DNA of 64,000 bases from positions 3,100,001 through 3,164,000 of the forward strand of contig NZ_BAAAWO010000001.1 in assembly GCF_039535115.1 (NCBI RefSeq), given 5' to 3'. Source of the DNA: Paeniglutamicibacter sulfureus. GTDB taxonomy: Bacteria; Actinomycetota; Actinomycetes; Actinomycetales; Micrococcaceae. Shown here in pieces: positions 44,563 through 54,415 of this stretch; the first letter of the stretch is position 1; every line of letters begins with the position of its first letter. The notes beneath the pieces were generated by a model. It was not told where the DNA came from and ran no database searches. It saw nothing but the letters and a program-made list of their open reading frames with translations. A program made the position numbers and the translations under genes.

Positions 44563-46518
44563 ATGAACGCGAAAAAGATCTTCAACAGCTGGATCGTATG
44601 GGTGCTGCTTGGCGCCGCGGTGCTGCTGATTTTCCTGCCGACGCTTCTGGGCGGCAACTCCGGGCGCATCGACACCTCCGTTGGCATGCAATTGCTCAAG
44701 GACGACAAGGTCACCGAGGCGAAGATCTTCGACGGCGAGCAGCGCGTGGACCTGACGCTGAAGGAACCGCTGAACCTCGACGGCGAGGACAAGGGCAAGA
44801 ACGTCTCGTTCTTCTACTCACAGCCGCGCGGCACCCAGGTGGTGACGGCGGTCAACGAGGCCAACCTCTCCGGCTACACCGACCAGCCGGTGCAGAGCAA
44901 CTGGTTCACCTCCATGCTCGGCTTCATGATCCCGATGATCCTGATCGTGGGCCTGTTCTGGTTCATCCTTTCCCGCTCCCAGGGCGGCGGATCCAAGGTC
45001 ATGCAGTTCGGCAAGTCCAAGGCGAAGCTGATCACCAAGGACATGCCGCAGGTGACCTTCGTCGACGTTGCAGGTGCCGAAGAGGCCGTGGAGGAACTCC
45101 ACGAAATCAAGGAGTTCCTGCGCGAACCGGGCAAGTTCCAGGCCGTCGGGGCCAAGATCCCCAAGGGAGTGCTGCTGTACGGCCCTCCGGGCACCGGCAA
45201 GACGCTGCTGGCCAAGGCCGTCGCCGGCGAGGCAGGCGTCCCCTTCTACTCGATTTCCGGCTCGGACTTCGTGGAAATGTTCGTCGGGGTCGGCGCCTCG
45301 CGCGTCCGCGACCTCTTCGAGCAGGCCAAGACCAACTCCCCCGCCATCATCTTCGTCGATGAGATCGACGCCGTGGGTCGCCACCGCGGCGCCGGCATCG
45401 GAGGGGGCAACGACGAGCGCGAGCAGACGCTCAACCAGCTGCTGGTTGAGATGGACGGCTTCGACGCGACCACCAACGTCATCCTGATCGCCGCGACCAA
45501 CCGCGCCGACGTCCTTGACCCGGCGCTGCTGCGCCCGGGCCGCTTCGACCGCCAAATCCCCGTCGAGGCCCCCGACATGATCGGCCGCGAGCAGATCCTC
45601 AAGGTCCACGCCCAGGGCAAGCCGATGGCCACCAACGTCGACCTCAAGGCCGTTGCCAAGAAGACCCCCGGCTACACCGGCGCCGACCTGGCCAACGTGC
45701 TCAACGAGGCAGCCCTGCTCACCGCGCGCTCCAACGCCCAGCTGATCGACGACCGCGCCCTGGACGAGGCCATCGACCGCGTCATGGCCGGCCCGCAGAA
45801 GCGCAGCCGCCTCATGAAGGAACACGAGCGCAAGATCACCGCGTACCACGAGGGCGGACACGCGCTGGTGGCAGCCGCCATGCGCCAGACCGCACCGGTC
45901 ACCAAGGTGACCATCCTGCCGCGCGGACGCGCCCTGGGCTACACCATGGTGGTGCCCGACGACGACAAGTACTCGGTGACCCGCAACGAGCTGCTGGACC
46001 AGATGGCCTACGCCATGGGCGGGCGCGTGGCCGAGGAAATCGTCTTCCACGACCCCTCCACCGGCGCCTCCAACGACATCGAGAAGGCCACCGCCACCGC
46101 ACGCAAGATGGTCACCGACTACGGCATGAGTGAGCGCGTGGGAGCCGTGAAGCTGGGCTCTTCCTCCGGGGATGCCATGTACGGCCAGGCGGCCAGCCGC
46201 GACTACTCCGACGCCATGGCCAACGTGGTCGACGAAGAGGTCCGCGCGCTGATCGACACCGCGCACGACGAGGCCTACGCCGCGCTGACCGAGAACCGCC
46301 ACGTGCTTGACCGCCTGGCCCTGGCACTGCTCGAGCATGAGACGCTGAACCAGAAGGAGATCGAGGAAATCTTCCACGACCTCACCAAGCGTCCCGAGCG
46401 CGACGTCTGGCTGAGCAAGGACAGCCGCCCCGTCCACGCGGCCGGTCCTGTCCTCTCCGCGAAGGAAATCGCCGCCGATGCGGCAGCTGCAACGTCAGGC
46501 GACGTCACCGGCGAGTAA
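44563..46518 (+). CDS. ftsH: ATP-dependent zinc metalloprotease FtsH (651 aa)
   Basis: A membrane-bound AAA+ protease degrading misfolded membrane and regulatory proteins. Two membrane helices (about 9-28 and 113-136) flank a short extracytoplasmic domain. The AAA module has Walker A GPPGTGKT (207-214), Walker [11 protein letters not shown], and the second region of homology [21 protein letters not shown]. The protease site is HEGGH (429-433). The C-terminus is Ala/Asp-rich. The ATG at 44563 fits family N-termini, although the strong AGGAGGG lies 20 or more bases upstream, so the initiation context is unusual. Confidence 0.95.
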   Translation: MNAKKIFNSWIVWVLLGAAVLLIFLPTLLGGNSGRIDTSVGMQLLKDDKVTEAKIFDGEQRVDLTLKEPLNLDGEDKGKNVSFFYSQPRGTQVVTAVNEANLSGYTDQPVQSNWFTSMLGFMIPMILIVGLFWFILSRSQGGGSKVMQFGKSKAKLITKDMPQVTFVDVAGAEEAVEELHEIKEFLREPGKFQAVGAKIPKGVLLYGPPGTGKTLLAKAVAGEAGVPFYSISGSDFVEMFVGVGASRVRDLFEQAKTNSPAIIFVDEIDAVGRHRGAGIGGGNDEREQTLNQLLVEMDGFDATTNVILIAATNRADVLDPALLRPGRFDRQIPVEAPDMIGREQILKVHAQGKPMATNVDLKAVAKKTPGYTGADLANVLNEAALLTARSNAQLIDDRALDEAIDRVMAGPQKRSRLMKEHERKITAYHEGGHALVAAAMRQTAPVTKVTILPRGRALGYTMVVPDDDKYSVTRNELLDQMAYAMGGRVAEEIVFHDPSTGASNDIEKATATARKMVTDYGMSERVGAVKLGSSSGDAMYGQAASRDYSDAMANVVDEEVRALIDTAHDEAYAALTENRHVLDRLALALLEHETLNQKEIEEIFHDLTKRPERDVWLSKDSRPVHAAGPVLSAKEIAADAAAATSGDVTGE

Positions 46519-46536
46519 CCCATCGCACACACACGC

Positions 46537-46542
46537 TAGGAT
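46537..46542 (+). promoter_or_regulatory. Leaderless -10 box TAGGAT for folE
   Basis: TAGGAT, 6 bases, then the GTG at 46549, in the 30-bp gap after ftsH. The folate genes can therefore be transcribed separately from ftsH. Confidence 0.65.
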
Positions 46543-46548
46543 CTGAGG

Positions 46549-47160
46549 GTGAACGAGATCGATCAGCTTGAAGACGACAACGTCCAGCGCGCCGGCGGCG
46601 TGGACCTGGTCCGCATTGAAAACGCCGTGCGCGAGATCCTGCATGCCATTGGCGAGGACCCCCAGCGCGACGGCCTGTTGGAGACGCCCAAGCGCGTGGC
46701 CAAGGCCTATGCGGAGTTCTTTGCCGGGCTCCACGAGGACCCGGCGGACCTCCTGGCCACGACCTTCGACATCGAACACGATGAGTTGGTCCTGGTCAAG
46801 GACATCCCGTTCTACTCGACCTGCGAACACCACCTGGTGCCGTTCCACGGCAGCGCCCACGTCGGCTACATCCCCGGCCCGGAGGGCAAGGTCACTGGCC
46901 TGAGCAAGCTGGCCCGGCTGGTGGAGGTCTACGCCCGCCGCCCGCAGGTCCAGGAACGACTGACCACGCAGATCGTTGACGCACTTGTCGCCCACCTGAA
47001 CCCGCGCGGCGCCATGGTCGTCGTCGAATGCGAACACATGTGCATGTCCATGCGGGGCGTCCGCAAACCGGGCGCCAAGACCGTCACCAGCGCCGTGCGT
47101 GGCCAGCTACGCGAACCGGCCACCCGCGCAGAGGCCATGAGCCTCATCCTCGGAAAGTAG
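46549..47160 (+). CDS. folE: GTP cyclohydrolase I, FolE type (203 aa)
   Basis: Makes dihydroneopterin triphosphate from GTP, the first step of folate synthesis. Zinc ligands are in [13 protein letters not shown] and [17 protein letters not shown]. The N-terminal [32 protein letters not shown] is canonical. Length is typical. The GTG start has no ribosome site but a perfect leaderless -10 spacing. folP follows 11 bases later. Confidence 0.96.
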   Translation: MNEIDQLEDDNVQRAGGVDLVRIENAVREILHAIGEDPQRDGLLETPKRVAKAYAEFFAGLHEDPADLLATTFDIEHDELVLVKDIPFYSTCEHHLVPFHGSAHVGYIPGPEGKVTGLSKLARLVEVYARRPQVQERLTTQIVDALVAHLNPRGAMVVVECEHMCMSMRGVRKPGAKTVTSAVRGQLREPATRAEAMSLILGK

Positions 47161-47171
47161 GTAACACCCCC

Positions 47172-48089
47172 ATGTCACTTGGAGCAATCCCCGGAACCGG
47201 TCCGGCCACCAGCCCGCTGCCGGTCATCAAGAAGATCACGGCCCGCACCCTGGCCGACCTGCCCGCCGACCGCACCCTGGTCATGGGCATCCTGAACATC
47301 ACCGAGGATTCCTTCTCGGACGGCGGGAAGTACAAGAGCGCCGACGACGCCATTTCCCACGGCCTGCGCATGTACTACGGCGGGGCGGACATCATCGACG
47401 TCGGAGGCGAATCCACCCGCCCCGGCGCCGAGCCCGTGGACCCCGACGAGGAACAGCAGCGCATCCTGCCGGTCATCACGGCACTGGCCAAGGCCGGGGC
47501 GATCATCTCGGTCGACACCATGCACACCTCCACTGCCCGCGCCGCCCTGGCTGCCGGCGCGCACATCATCAACGACGTCTCCGGGCTGACCCACGAGCCG
47601 GACATGCCGGCTCTCATGGCCGAGACCGGAGCCCCCTACGTGCTGATGCACCGCCGCGGGGACGCCGCCACCATGGTCACCGAGGCGAACTACACCGACG
47701 TGGTCTCCGAGGTCATCGAGGAGATGCTCGCGCTGCGCGAGCGCTTTGTTGCCGCCGGCGTCAAGCCCGAGGCATTGATCCTGGATCCGGGGCTGGGCTT
47801 CGCCAAGGACCACGAGCACAACTGGGAACTGCTCAACGCCCTTGACCGCTTCACCGCGCTGGGTCACCGCGTCCTGGTGGGCACCAGCCGCAAGCGCTTC
47901 CTGGGCGCCCTGCTGACCGTCGACGGCAAGCCCGCCGCACCGACCGAACGCGACGCAGCGACCGCCGCCACCAGCGCGCTTGCTGCCGCCAACGGCGCCT
48001 GGGGCGTGCGTGTGCACGACGTTCCCTCGTCCCTCGACGCCATCAAGGTCGCCCACGCCTGGTCCGCGGCCCGCGTCCCGGCACTCTAG
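47172..48089 (+). CDS. folP: Dihydropteroate synthase (305 aa)
   Basis: Condenses hydroxymethyl-dihydropterin pyrophosphate with p-aminobenzoate; it is the sulfonamide target. The first signature is MGILNITEDSFSDGG, with Ile and Glu where many enzymes have VNVTPDSF. The second is DVGGESTRPGAEPV. Barrel elements SVDTMHTSTARAAL and LDPGLGFAKDHEHNWELL follow. The ATG at 47172 was preferred; the longer frame is a folE shadow. It is second in the folate operon. Confidence 0.95.
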   Translation: MSLGAIPGTGPATSPLPVIKKITARTLADLPADRTLVMGILNITEDSFSDGGKYKSADDAISHGLRMYYGGADIIDVGGESTRPGAEPVDPDEEQQRILPVITALAKAGAIISVDTMHTSTARAALAAGAHIINDVSGLTHEPDMPALMAETGAPYVLMHRRGDAATMVTEANYTDVVSEVIEEMLALRERFVAAGVKPEALILDPGLGFAKDHEHNWELLNALDRFTALGHRVLVGTSRKRFLGALLTVDGKPAAPTERDAATAATSALAAANGAWGVRVHDVPSSLDAIKVAHAWSAARVPAL

Positions 48090-48111
48090 GAAGCCCGGCC
48101 GGGGGAACACC

Positions 48112-48480
48112 ATGCGCAGCGACACCATCACCCTGAGCGGCATCACCGCCATCGGGCACCACGGCGTCTTTGAGCACGAGAAGCGCGACGGCCAGCCCTT
48201 CACGCTCGACGTCGTGCTGCACACCGATATCCGGAAGGCGGCGGCCAGCGACAACGTCGCCGACACCGCGCACTATGGCGAACTCGGCGAGCTCGTGGTC
48301 GCCCAGATCCAGGACGGACCCTGGGACCTGATCGAGACGCTGGCGGAAAAGACCGCCGCGGCGATCCTCGGTTCCTTCCCCACCGTCTCGGGGGTCGAGG
48401 TCATCGTGCACAAGCCCAAGGCCCCGATCACCGTGACCTTTTCCGACGTCACGATCCACATTTACCGCGAACGGGAGTGA
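48112..48480 (+). CDS. folB: Dihydroneopterin aldolase (122 aa)
   Basis: Cleaves dihydroneopterin to 6-hydroxymethyl-dihydropterin and glycolaldehyde. Signatures: LSGITAIGHHGVFEHEKRDGQPF (with the conserved GHHGVFxxE), ADTAHYGELGELV, and the C-terminal VIVHKPKAPI with the catalytic Lys. Length is standard. The ATG at 48112 starts 22 bases after folP. Confidence 0.95.
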   Translation: MRSDTITLSGITAIGHHGVFEHEKRDGQPFTLDVVLHTDIRKAAASDNVADTAHYGELGELVVAQIQDGPWDLIETLAEKTAAAILGSFPTVSGVEVIVHKPKAPITVTFSDVTIHIYRERE

Positions 48481-48485
48481 ACCGA

Positions 48486-48977
48486 ATGGTTTCCTGCATC
48501 CTTGCCCTGGGTTCCAACCTGGGCGAACGTGCCGGAACGCTCCAGGCCGCGGTTGCCGAACTGGCCGCCACACCGGGAATCGAGGTGGTGTGCGTCTCCG
48601 ACACCGCGGTGACCAAGCCCGTGGGAGGGCCCGCAGGCCAACCCGACTTCCTGAACCTGGTGCTGCGCATCAACACCGACCTGGCCCCGCTGGGGCTCCT
48701 GGCAGCCTGCCAGGCCATCGAGCAGGCACACCACCGCACCCGCGAGGTGCGCTGGGGCCCGCGCACCCTCGACATCGACGTGATCACCTACGGCGGGCAA
48801 ACCAGCGACGACCCGGTGCTGACGCTGCCGCACCCGCGGGCCGCGACGCGCGGCTTCGTGCTGCTTCCCTGGTCCTGGATGGAACCCGACGCCACGCTGG
48901 ACGGGACGCCGGTGGCCGAGCTGGCCGCCGCCGCGGCGGACACCCCGGGCATCAAACGTGCCGAAGCGGAGGCCTAG
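48486..48977 (+). CDS. folK: 2-amino-4-hydroxy-6-hydroxymethyldihydropteridine pyrophosphokinase (163 aa)
   Basis: Pyrophosphorylates hydroxymethyl-dihydropterin for FolP. The family elements LALGSNLGERAGTLQAAV, GPRTLDIDVITYGG (metal-binding DxD) and LPHPRAATRGFVLLP are all present. I prefer the ATG at 48486, 8 bases after GGGAG. A GTG at 48477, which overlaps the folB stop, is the alternative and adds three residues. Confidence 0.94.
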   Translation: MVSCILALGSNLGERAGTLQAAVAELAATPGIEVVCVSDTAVTKPVGGPAGQPDFLNLVLRINTDLAPLGLLAACQAIEQAHHRTREVRWGPRTLDIDVITYGGQTSDDPVLTLPHPRAATRGFVLLPWSWMEPDATLDGTPVAELAAAAADTPGIKRAEAEA

Positions 48978-48981
48978 GCCG

Positions 48982-49482
48982 ATGAACTCGCTGCGGCCCC
49001 TGTGGGTCTTCACGGTGCTGGTGATCGGCGTCGTCGCCGGCTACGCCTTGCAGATCCTTGCCACCACCCGCGGCTACCCGGTGCCGGTGCTGCACTGGAC
49101 CTCGCTGGTGTCCATGGGCGCTGCCTGCCTGATCACCCTGGTGATGGGCATCCGCATCAAGCTCTACACCTCCGGGCGGACCAAGAAGCGGGTGGACCCG
49201 ATTGCCGCGGCCAGGACCCTGGTGCTGGCCCAGGCCAGCGTGTATGCCGGGTCCATCATCGCCGGATGGCACGGCGGGATCCTGTTGGGGCTTCTCACCG
49301 CGGCAGGATTGGGCAGCGAGGCGGTGAAATCATCCTTGGTGATGATCGGCGGTGCGCTGGTGATGGTTATCGTGGGATGGGTTGTGGAACAGTTCTGCAA
49401 GCTGCCCCCGGAAGATCCTTCGGACCCGGCGGCCAAGACCGAGGGCGAGGACGAGGAAGGCTATGCAGCAGGAACCAATTGA
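48982..49482 (+). CDS. DUF3180 family membrane protein (166 aa)
   Basis: Four hydrophobic segments: LWVFTVLVIGVVAGYALQIL, VLHWTSLVSMGAACLITLVM, VLAQASVYAGSIIAGWHGGIL and SLVMIGGALVMVIVGWVVEQF. An acidic C-terminal tail follows (AAKTEGEDEEGYAAG). It is a DUF3180 protein of unknown function, regularly found behind folK in actinobacteria. The ATG at 48982 follows a GGAGG site. Its 3' end overlaps the next start by 20 bases. Confidence 0.9.
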   Translation: MNSLRPLWVFTVLVIGVVAGYALQILATTRGYPVPVLHWTSLVSMGAACLITLVMGIRIKLYTSGRTKKRVDPIAAARTLVLAQASVYAGSIIAGWHGGILLGLLTAAGLGSEAVKSSLVMIGGALVMVIVGWVVEQFCKLPPEDPSDPAAKTEGEDEEGYAAGTN

Positions 49483-49975
49483 TCCGGCCGGGATCCACTG
49501 GACCCGGGTGTCCCCGAGCTACGCAAAGGTCCGCATGGTGGGCTGGGGCATTGGCGCGCTGGTGACGCTGGCGGTGCTGTGCATGCCGCTGGTGCTGAAC
49601 CGGTTCGGGGTGTGGACCGGCTTCCCGCTCTGGCTGGCCATTGCCATCCCCGCGGTGGCGGTGGCCATCGACATCATTCGCCTGGTGCTGATTCCGCGCC
49701 AGGTTGCAGCGATCGGCTATGCAGAGCGCGAGGACGACCTGCTGGTGCGCCAGGGGTTGATGTTCCAAAAGGTGCTGGTGGTTCCCTACGGCCGGATGCA
49801 ATTCGTCGACGTGGCCGTCGGACCCATCGACAGGATGCTGGGGCTGTGCAAGGTCAAGCTGCACACCGCGGCGGCCGACGCCACCGCCGAGATCCCCGGC
49901 CTGCCCCTGGCAGAGGGCACGCGCCTGCGCGAGCAGCTTGCGGCCCGCGGCGAATCGCGTTTGGCCGGGCTGTGA
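49463..49975 (+). CDS. PH domain-containing membrane protein, bPH_2 (170 aa)
   Basis: Two adjacent membrane helices (about 30-75: MVGWGIGALVTLAVLCMPLV, LWLAIAIPAVAVAIDIIRLV) precede a bacterial PH-like domain, IGYAEREDDLLVRQGLMF, then VPYGRMQFVDVAVGPIDRMLGL. This is the YdbS-type layout. The ATG at 49463, inside the end of DUF3180, has GAGGAAGG upstream. Its stop overlaps the next start by four bases (GTGA). The role is unknown; YdbS/YdbT pairs have been linked to envelope stress resistance in Bacillus. Confidence 0.88.
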   Translation: MQQEPIDPAGIHWTRVSPSYAKVRMVGWGIGALVTLAVLCMPLVLNRFGVWTGFPLWLAIAIPAVAVAIDIIRLVLIPRQVAAIGYAEREDDLLVRQGLMFQKVLVVPYGRMQFVDVAVGPIDRMLGLCKVKLHTAAADATAEIPGLPLAEGTRLREQLAARGESRLAGL

Positions 49976-51510
49976 ACCCCCCACCCGCACCGGAGCCCGG
50001 TGCACCCGAGGTGCCGTGGCACCGGGTCCACCCGGTCTCGCCCTTGGTGCGCGGCTGGCTCGCCGTGGTGGCCATCGCCTTCGTCTACGGGCAAAACACC
50101 CTTTCCTCCTTCTTCGGCGAGGAGGAACCAAGCCGCGGACCCGATTTTGTCTCCGGCGCCCCGCTGCTGGTTTCGCTGCTCATCGGCGGCGGCATCCTGC
50201 TGCTGATCCTGCTGGGCTTCTTCGGCTCCTGGTGGTTCACCAAGTACCAGATCACCGAGCGCCACGTGAACGTGAATTCCGGCATGGTCTTCCGCCAGCA
50301 GCGCCAGGCACGCATCGACCGGGTGCAGTCGATCGACATTGCCCAGCCGCTGGTCGCCCGGATCTTCGGGCTGGCCGAGCTGCGCTTCGACGTCGCAGAC
50401 TCCGGCTCCGCCGCCATGAACCTGGCCTTCGTGAAGCTCTCCGAGGCCCACGAACTGCGCAACTCCATCCTGGCCCGCGCCGCAGGACTGCAGGCAACCA
50501 ACGATTCCCCGCCACCGCTTGCACCGGCCGGCGAGCAGGGGCCTGCCGGTGGCCAGTCTCCGGAACCCGGGCAAATGGCGGATGCGCGGTTCCCGCCCGC
50601 CGATGCGGCGCCGCGCGGCCCCCGGGCAGCGAGCGAACGCGTGGTCGCCAGCGTCCCGCTGGGCCGGCTGGTCGGTTCCATCCTGTTGCGCCCGTCCACG
50701 GTGTTCATGCTGCTGGGCCTTATCGGGCTGGCCATCGCCATGTCCAACATCGAGGGTTTCGCGCCGTTCTACCTGCTCCCGGCGCTGCTGGGCATGGCCG
50801 GCGCGCTGTGGAACAACCTCAACACCGGCTACAACTTCAAGGCCGCCACGAGTGCCGACGGATTGCGCGTGGGCTACGGGCTGCTGGACACCCGCCACCA
50901 AACGGTGCCCCCGGGGCGGGTGCAGGCCATCAAGGTTTCCGCCCCCTTCTTCTGGCGTCCGATGGGTTGGTACAAGGTCGCGGTCAATGTCGCGGGCATC
51001 GGCGGAGGGGCCGCGAACGATGCGGAGCAACGCAGCGTGCTGCTGCCGGTGGGCACCTACGAGGACGTGCTCGCGGTGCTCTCGGTGGTGCTGCCGTCCC
51101 CCGGGGTGGAGGCGCCGCGCGAATTCTTTGCCGCCGCCATCAACGGCAGCGGCACAGCGCACGGCTTCGTGGTTTCCCCGCCCCGGATCCGCCCGCTCGC
51201 GCTCCTGGCCTACCGCCGGCAGGGCTACGCGCTGACCGACACCGCGTTGGTGGCACGCAACGGCGCGCTGCACCGCACCATCGCCATCGTTCCGCACGCC
51301 CGCACCCAAGGGCTTTCCCTGCGCCAGGGCCCCCTGGCCCGGCGGATGGGCGTGGTTGACCTGGCCCTTGCCACGATCCCCGGGCCGGTGGTGCCGGTGG
51401 TGCGCCAGCTCGACATCGATGCGGGACGGGACCTGTTCCTTGAACAGGCAGACCGCGCCGCCGCGGCGCGGAAGCAAACGGATTCGAACCACTGGCTGGG
51501 AGACGCATGA
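49972..51510 (+). CDS. Multi-domain PH (bPH_2) membrane protein, YdbT-like (512 aa)
   Basis: Three bPH_2-like repeats alternate with membrane-helix pairs: ITERHVNVNSGMVFRQQ with ARIDRVQSIDIAQPL near residue 90; VGYGLLDTRHQTVPPGRVQAI near 300; and YALTDTALVARNGALHR near 415. A Pro/Gly/Gln-rich linker separates the first and second. It is probably a membrane partner of the preceding PH protein, with which it is translationally coupled (GTGA overlap). Its stop overlaps the DUF2520 gene. Confidence 0.87.
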   Translation: MNPPPAPEPGAPEVPWHRVHPVSPLVRGWLAVVAIAFVYGQNTLSSFFGEEEPSRGPDFVSGAPLLVSLLIGGGILLLILLGFFGSWWFTKYQITERHVNVNSGMVFRQQRQARIDRVQSIDIAQPLVARIFGLAELRFDVADSGSAAMNLAFVKLSEAHELRNSILARAAGLQATNDSPPPLAPAGEQGPAGGQSPEPGQMADARFPPADAAPRGPRAASERVVASVPLGRLVGSILLRPSTVFMLLGLIGLAIAMSNIEGFAPFYLLPALLGMAGALWNNLNTGYNFKAATSADGLRVGYGLLDTRHQTVPPGRVQAIKVSAPFFWRPMGWYKVAVNVAGIGGGAANDAEQRSVLLPVGTYEDVLAVLSVVLPSPGVEAPREFFAAAINGSGTAHGFVVSPPRIRPLALLAYRRQGYALTDTALVARNGALHRTIAIVPHARTQGLSLRQGPLARRMGVVDLALATIPGPVVPVVRQLDIDAGRDLFLEQADRAAAARKQTDSNHWLGDA

Positions 51511-52403
51511 GAAACACGGGCAAGCCGGGACGGCTGGGAGTGGGCGTCATCGGCGCCGGCAAGGTCGGCGCCGTGCTGGGTGCGGCGCTGCGCGCGGCCG
51601 AGCACCAAGTCATCGGGGTCCACGCGGTCTCCGAGTCCTCGCTCGAACGCGCGGAGCTGCTCCTTCCCGACGTCCCGGTGCTGCAGATCCCGGAGATCCT
51701 GCGCCGCGCCGAACTGGTCATCCTGGCGGTGCCCGACGACGCGCTGGCGGACCTGGTCTCCGGGCTCGCCGCGGCCGGACATTGGCAGGTGGGCCAGCTG
51801 GTGGTGCACACCGCCGGGCGCTACGGCACCGAGGTGCTGGCTCCGGCAATGGCAGCCGGCGCCATTGGGCTGGCCATCCACCCGGCCATGACCTTCACCG
51901 GGATGAGCATGGACCTGGAGCGGCTCGGCGATTGTGTCTTCGGGGTCACCGCCTCGAACATGGTTCTTCCCATCGCCCAGGCGCTCGTGGTGGAAATGGG
52001 CGGCGAGCCGGTGGTCATCGCCGAGGAAGACCGGGTCAAGTACCACGCGGCCCTGTCACACGCCTCCAACCACCTGGTGACGGTTGCCGGGCAGTCGGCG
52101 GGCATCCTGGCGGGCATCGGCGTCGAGCATCCCGAGCGGGTGCTCTCGGCGCTCATGCGTGCCTCGCTGGAAAATGCGCTGGCCTCCGGGGAGGGCGCGC
52201 TGACCGGGCCGGTGGCCCGCGGGGATGTGCAGACGGTTGCCGCGCACCGGGCCGCACTGGCCGGGGAGGACATCGGCGAGGACACCCGGGAGGGCTACCT
52301 GGCGATGAGCCGGGCGACAGCGCTGCGCGCCCATGCCCGCGGGTTGATCAACCGGGAGACCCTCGACGGGATCCTGGCCGCATTGGGCGAACCGACACAC
52401 TAG
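51507..52403 (+). CDS. Rossmann-like / DUF2520 domain protein (298 aa)
   Basis: The N-terminal Rossmann fold starts LGVGVIGAGKVGAVLGAALRA, a dinucleotide-binding GxGxxG-type loop. The C-terminal DUF2520 domain begins near AGAIGLAIHPAMTFTGMS and is helical. This resembles ketopantoate reductase/6-phosphogluconate dehydrogenase architecture. It sits between the PH genes and panC. A pantothenate-related reductase role is suggested by position, but is not established. The ATG overlaps the previous stop by four bases. Confidence 0.9.
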   Translation: MRNTGKPGRLGVGVIGAGKVGAVLGAALRAAEHQVIGVHAVSESSLERAELLLPDVPVLQIPEILRRAELVILAVPDDALADLVSGLAAAGHWQVGQLVVHTAGRYGTEVLAPAMAAGAIGLAIHPAMTFTGMSMDLERLGDCVFGVTASNMVLPIAQALVVEMGGEPVVIAEEDRVKYHAALSHASNHLVTVAGQSAGILAGIGVEHPERVLSALMRASLENALASGEGALTGPVARGDVQTVAAHRAALAGEDIGEDTREGYLAMSRATALRAHARGLINRETLDGILAALGEPTH

Positions 52404-52425
52404 GGCCATCGGCGGAACCCGCGGA

Positions 52426-52431
52426 TAAACT
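52426..52431 (+). promoter_or_regulatory. Leaderless -10 box TAAACT for panC
   Basis: TAAACT, 6 bases, then the GTG at 52438. The box lies in the 34-bp gap after DUF2520, giving panC its own promoter. Confidence 0.65.
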
Positions 52432-52437
52432 GGGCCG

Positions 52438-53373
52438 GTGAGCACACCAGCAGATACAGCCGGCCGCACCCCCCGCATCGTCCGCACGGCGGCCGAACTT
52501 TCGGCGGCGATTGCCCGGGCCATCGAGTTCAATGCCCCGGAGCAGGGCACCGCAACCTTGGGACTGGTGCCCACGATGGGAGCCCTGCACTCGGGCCACG
52601 AGTCCCTGGTTTCCACCGCCCGGGCGCACAACGACGTGCTGGTGGTCAGCATCTTCGTCAACGAGCTGCAATTCAACGATGCGCAGGATTTTGCCAGATA
52701 TCCGCGCACCCTCGAGGCCGACGTCGAGATCCTGGCCCGCGCCGGTGCCGACATCGTCTTTGCCCCCCAGGCTTCGACGGTCTACCCCGACGGCCGCCCA
52801 CTGATCAAGATCGATTCGGGGGAACTGGGATCCAAGTTCGAGGGCGCTTCGCGACCGGGCCACTTCGACGGGATGCTCGCCGTGGTGGCCAAGCTGCTCC
52901 ACTTTGCCATGCCGCCCGCCACGCTTGGGGTACCAGTTTCCTATCGCGCATATTTTGGACAGAAGGACGCGCAGCAGCTGGTGCTCATCAACCGCATGGT
53001 GGCCGACCTGAACTACCCGGTCGAAATTTGCTCGGTGCCCATCATCCGCAGCGCCGAGGGACTGGCCCTTTCCAGCCGGAACCAATTCCTCACCGCGGAG
53101 CAGGCCAAGGCGGCCCTGGTGATCCACCGGGCATTGAGCTTGGTCAAGGAACGGGCCGAACGGCACGAACCGCTGTATCTGGAGGACGCCGCGGGACTCT
53201 TCGAGATGGAACCCCTGGTGGAGCTCGACTACTTCGAACTGGTTGACCCGCGCACCTTGCAGGAGCTGGCCTTCAATTGCCAGGACACCCCGTTCACCGG
53301 CGAGGGGTTGCTGCTGGTGGCGGCGAGGGTCGGCGAGGTCCGGCTGATCGACAATATGCCGCTGGGCTACTGA
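52438..53373 (+). CDS. panC: Pantothenate synthetase (311 aa)
   Basis: Joins pantoate and beta-alanine with ATP to give pantothenate for CoA. The nucleotidyltransferase HxGH motif is [14 protein letters not shown] (His51, His54). Further marks: [44 protein letters not shown] and the KMSKS-like SSRNQFLT. The GTG start is supported by the leaderless -10 spacing. It is convergent with the nitronate monooxygenase-like gene 20 bases away. Confidence 0.95.
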   Translation: MSTPADTAGRTPRIVRTAAELSAAIARAIEFNAPEQGTATLGLVPTMGALHSGHESLVSTARAHNDVLVVSIFVNELQFNDAQDFARYPRTLEADVEILARAGADIVFAPQASTVYPDGRPLIKIDSGELGSKFEGASRPGHFDGMLAVVAKLLHFAMPPATLGVPVSYRAYFGQKDAQQLVLINRMVADLNYPVEICSVPIIRSAEGLALSSRNQFLTAEQAKAALVIHRALSLVKERAERHEPLYLEDAAGLFEMEPLVELDYFELVDPRTLQELAFNCQDTPFTGEGLLLVAARVGEVRLIDNMPLGY

Positions 53374-53392
53374 GCCTGCCGGCCCGGGTGGC

Positions 53393-54409
53393 CTACTTCG
53401 TGTCCCATCGGCTGGCAGCCTGCCGCAACAGCGACCGGAAACGTGAAAGGTCCGCGATGATTTCCGCGGCACTTTGCCCCGTAGTCGAAAGCCCCGCAGA
53501 CTGGCCGGCATAGACCGGAGCAAGGGAAGTGTCTCCCTCGGCGCGGGCGCCGTTGATCGATGTGGTCAGGGAGTCGTCTGCCTTCACCGCGGCACCGAGG
53601 GCCTCGAGGTTCTCGGCCCAGGTATCGCTGAAGTCGTTGCGCAAGGCCCGGCCGCCGTATTGAACCGGCCAGTCAATGCGCTGGGCAATGTCAAAGGCGC
53701 GGGTGTAGACGGTGTCATCCAGGCCGGCCGCCCCGATGGAATCCTTGATGTTGCGGTGGCTGGTCGATTCCGTCGCGGCTGCGAAACGCGTTCCGATCCA
53801 TGCGGCCGATGCGCCGGCACCCAGTACTGCGGCGACCCCGGCGGCCGTGGCCAAACCTCCCGCGGCAATGACGGGCTTGCCGGTTCGTTCCAGTGCCAGC
53901 TGAAGCAGGGGAAGGGTGGACACCTCATTGCGTCCATGACCGCCTCCCTCATTCCCCCGGCAGATCACCACATCGATGTCGTCTTCCAGTGCGCGGGAAA
54001 GCTCTGCTGCATTCCCGACCTGCATGCCCACCAAAGCACCGGACTCATGCGCAAGGGAGGCGGCGGGTCCGGGTTCCCCAAAGCTAATGCAGACGAAGGA
54101 AGGGCCGTGATCCAACACCTGTTCCAGCGGTTCAAGGTTCTTCGCCAGGACCCAGGCCATGAGTCCGGCGCCCCACCCCCGACCGGATGACGCGGCAAGT
54201 GCTGCCTCGTTGTCGATCCACTCCTTGGTGGCATTGCCACCGATGCCCAGCATGCCAAAGCCTCCGGCGGCAGAAACAGCTGCAGCCAGTGCGCCGCCGG
54301 CCGCACCGGCCATCGATGCGTTGAAGATTGGCTCGGTGTAACCGAGTATCTGCTGCAATGGGTTGAGGGATTGCTGAATGGGCGATGCGTTTACGGGAAA
54401 TTCAGGCAT
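53393..54409 (-). CDS. Nitronate monooxygenase-like FMN enzyme (338 aa)
   Basis: A TIM-barrel flavoprotein of the NPD/2-nitropropane dioxygenase family that would oxidise alkyl nitronates, or act as a related enoyl reductase-type enzyme. Marks: MAGAAGGALAAAVSAAGGFGMLG near the N-terminus, ICRGNEGGGHG (the FMN/His region), PVIAAGGLATAAGVAAVLGAGASAAWIGTRFAAA. The ATG at 54409 lies 6 bases after TAGACT (54416-54421, minus), so it is probably leaderless. It is the last protein gene before the rRNA operon and is transcribed away from it. Confidence 0.88.
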   Translation of the reverse strand: MPEFPVNASPIQQSLNPLQQILGYTEPIFNASMAGAAGGALAAAVSAAGGFGMLGIGGNATKEWIDNEAALAASSGRGWGAGLMAWVLAKNLEPLEQVLDHGPSFVCISFGEPGPAASLAHESGALVGMQVGNAAELSRALEDDIDVVICRGNEGGGHGRNEVSTLPLLQLALERTGKPVIAAGGLATAAGVAAVLGAGASAAWIGTRFAAATESTSHRNIKDSIGAAGLDDTVYTRAFDIAQRIDWPVQYGGRALRNDFSDTWAENLEALGAAVKADDSLTTSINGARAEGDTSLAPVYAGQSAGLSTTGQSAAEIIADLSRFRSLLRQAASRWDTK

Positions 54410-54415
54410 GTTTTC

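Noticed and set aside
45847..45861. HEGGH instead of HEAGH in the FtsH protease site
   Set aside because: HEGGH still satisfies HExxH and, to my knowledge, is common in actinobacterial FtsH, so it is not a defect.
48477..48485. GTG at 48477 (overlapping the folB stop) as the folK start
   Set aside because: The ATG at 48486 has a better spaced GGGAG site and gives the usual N-terminus. The difference is only three residues.
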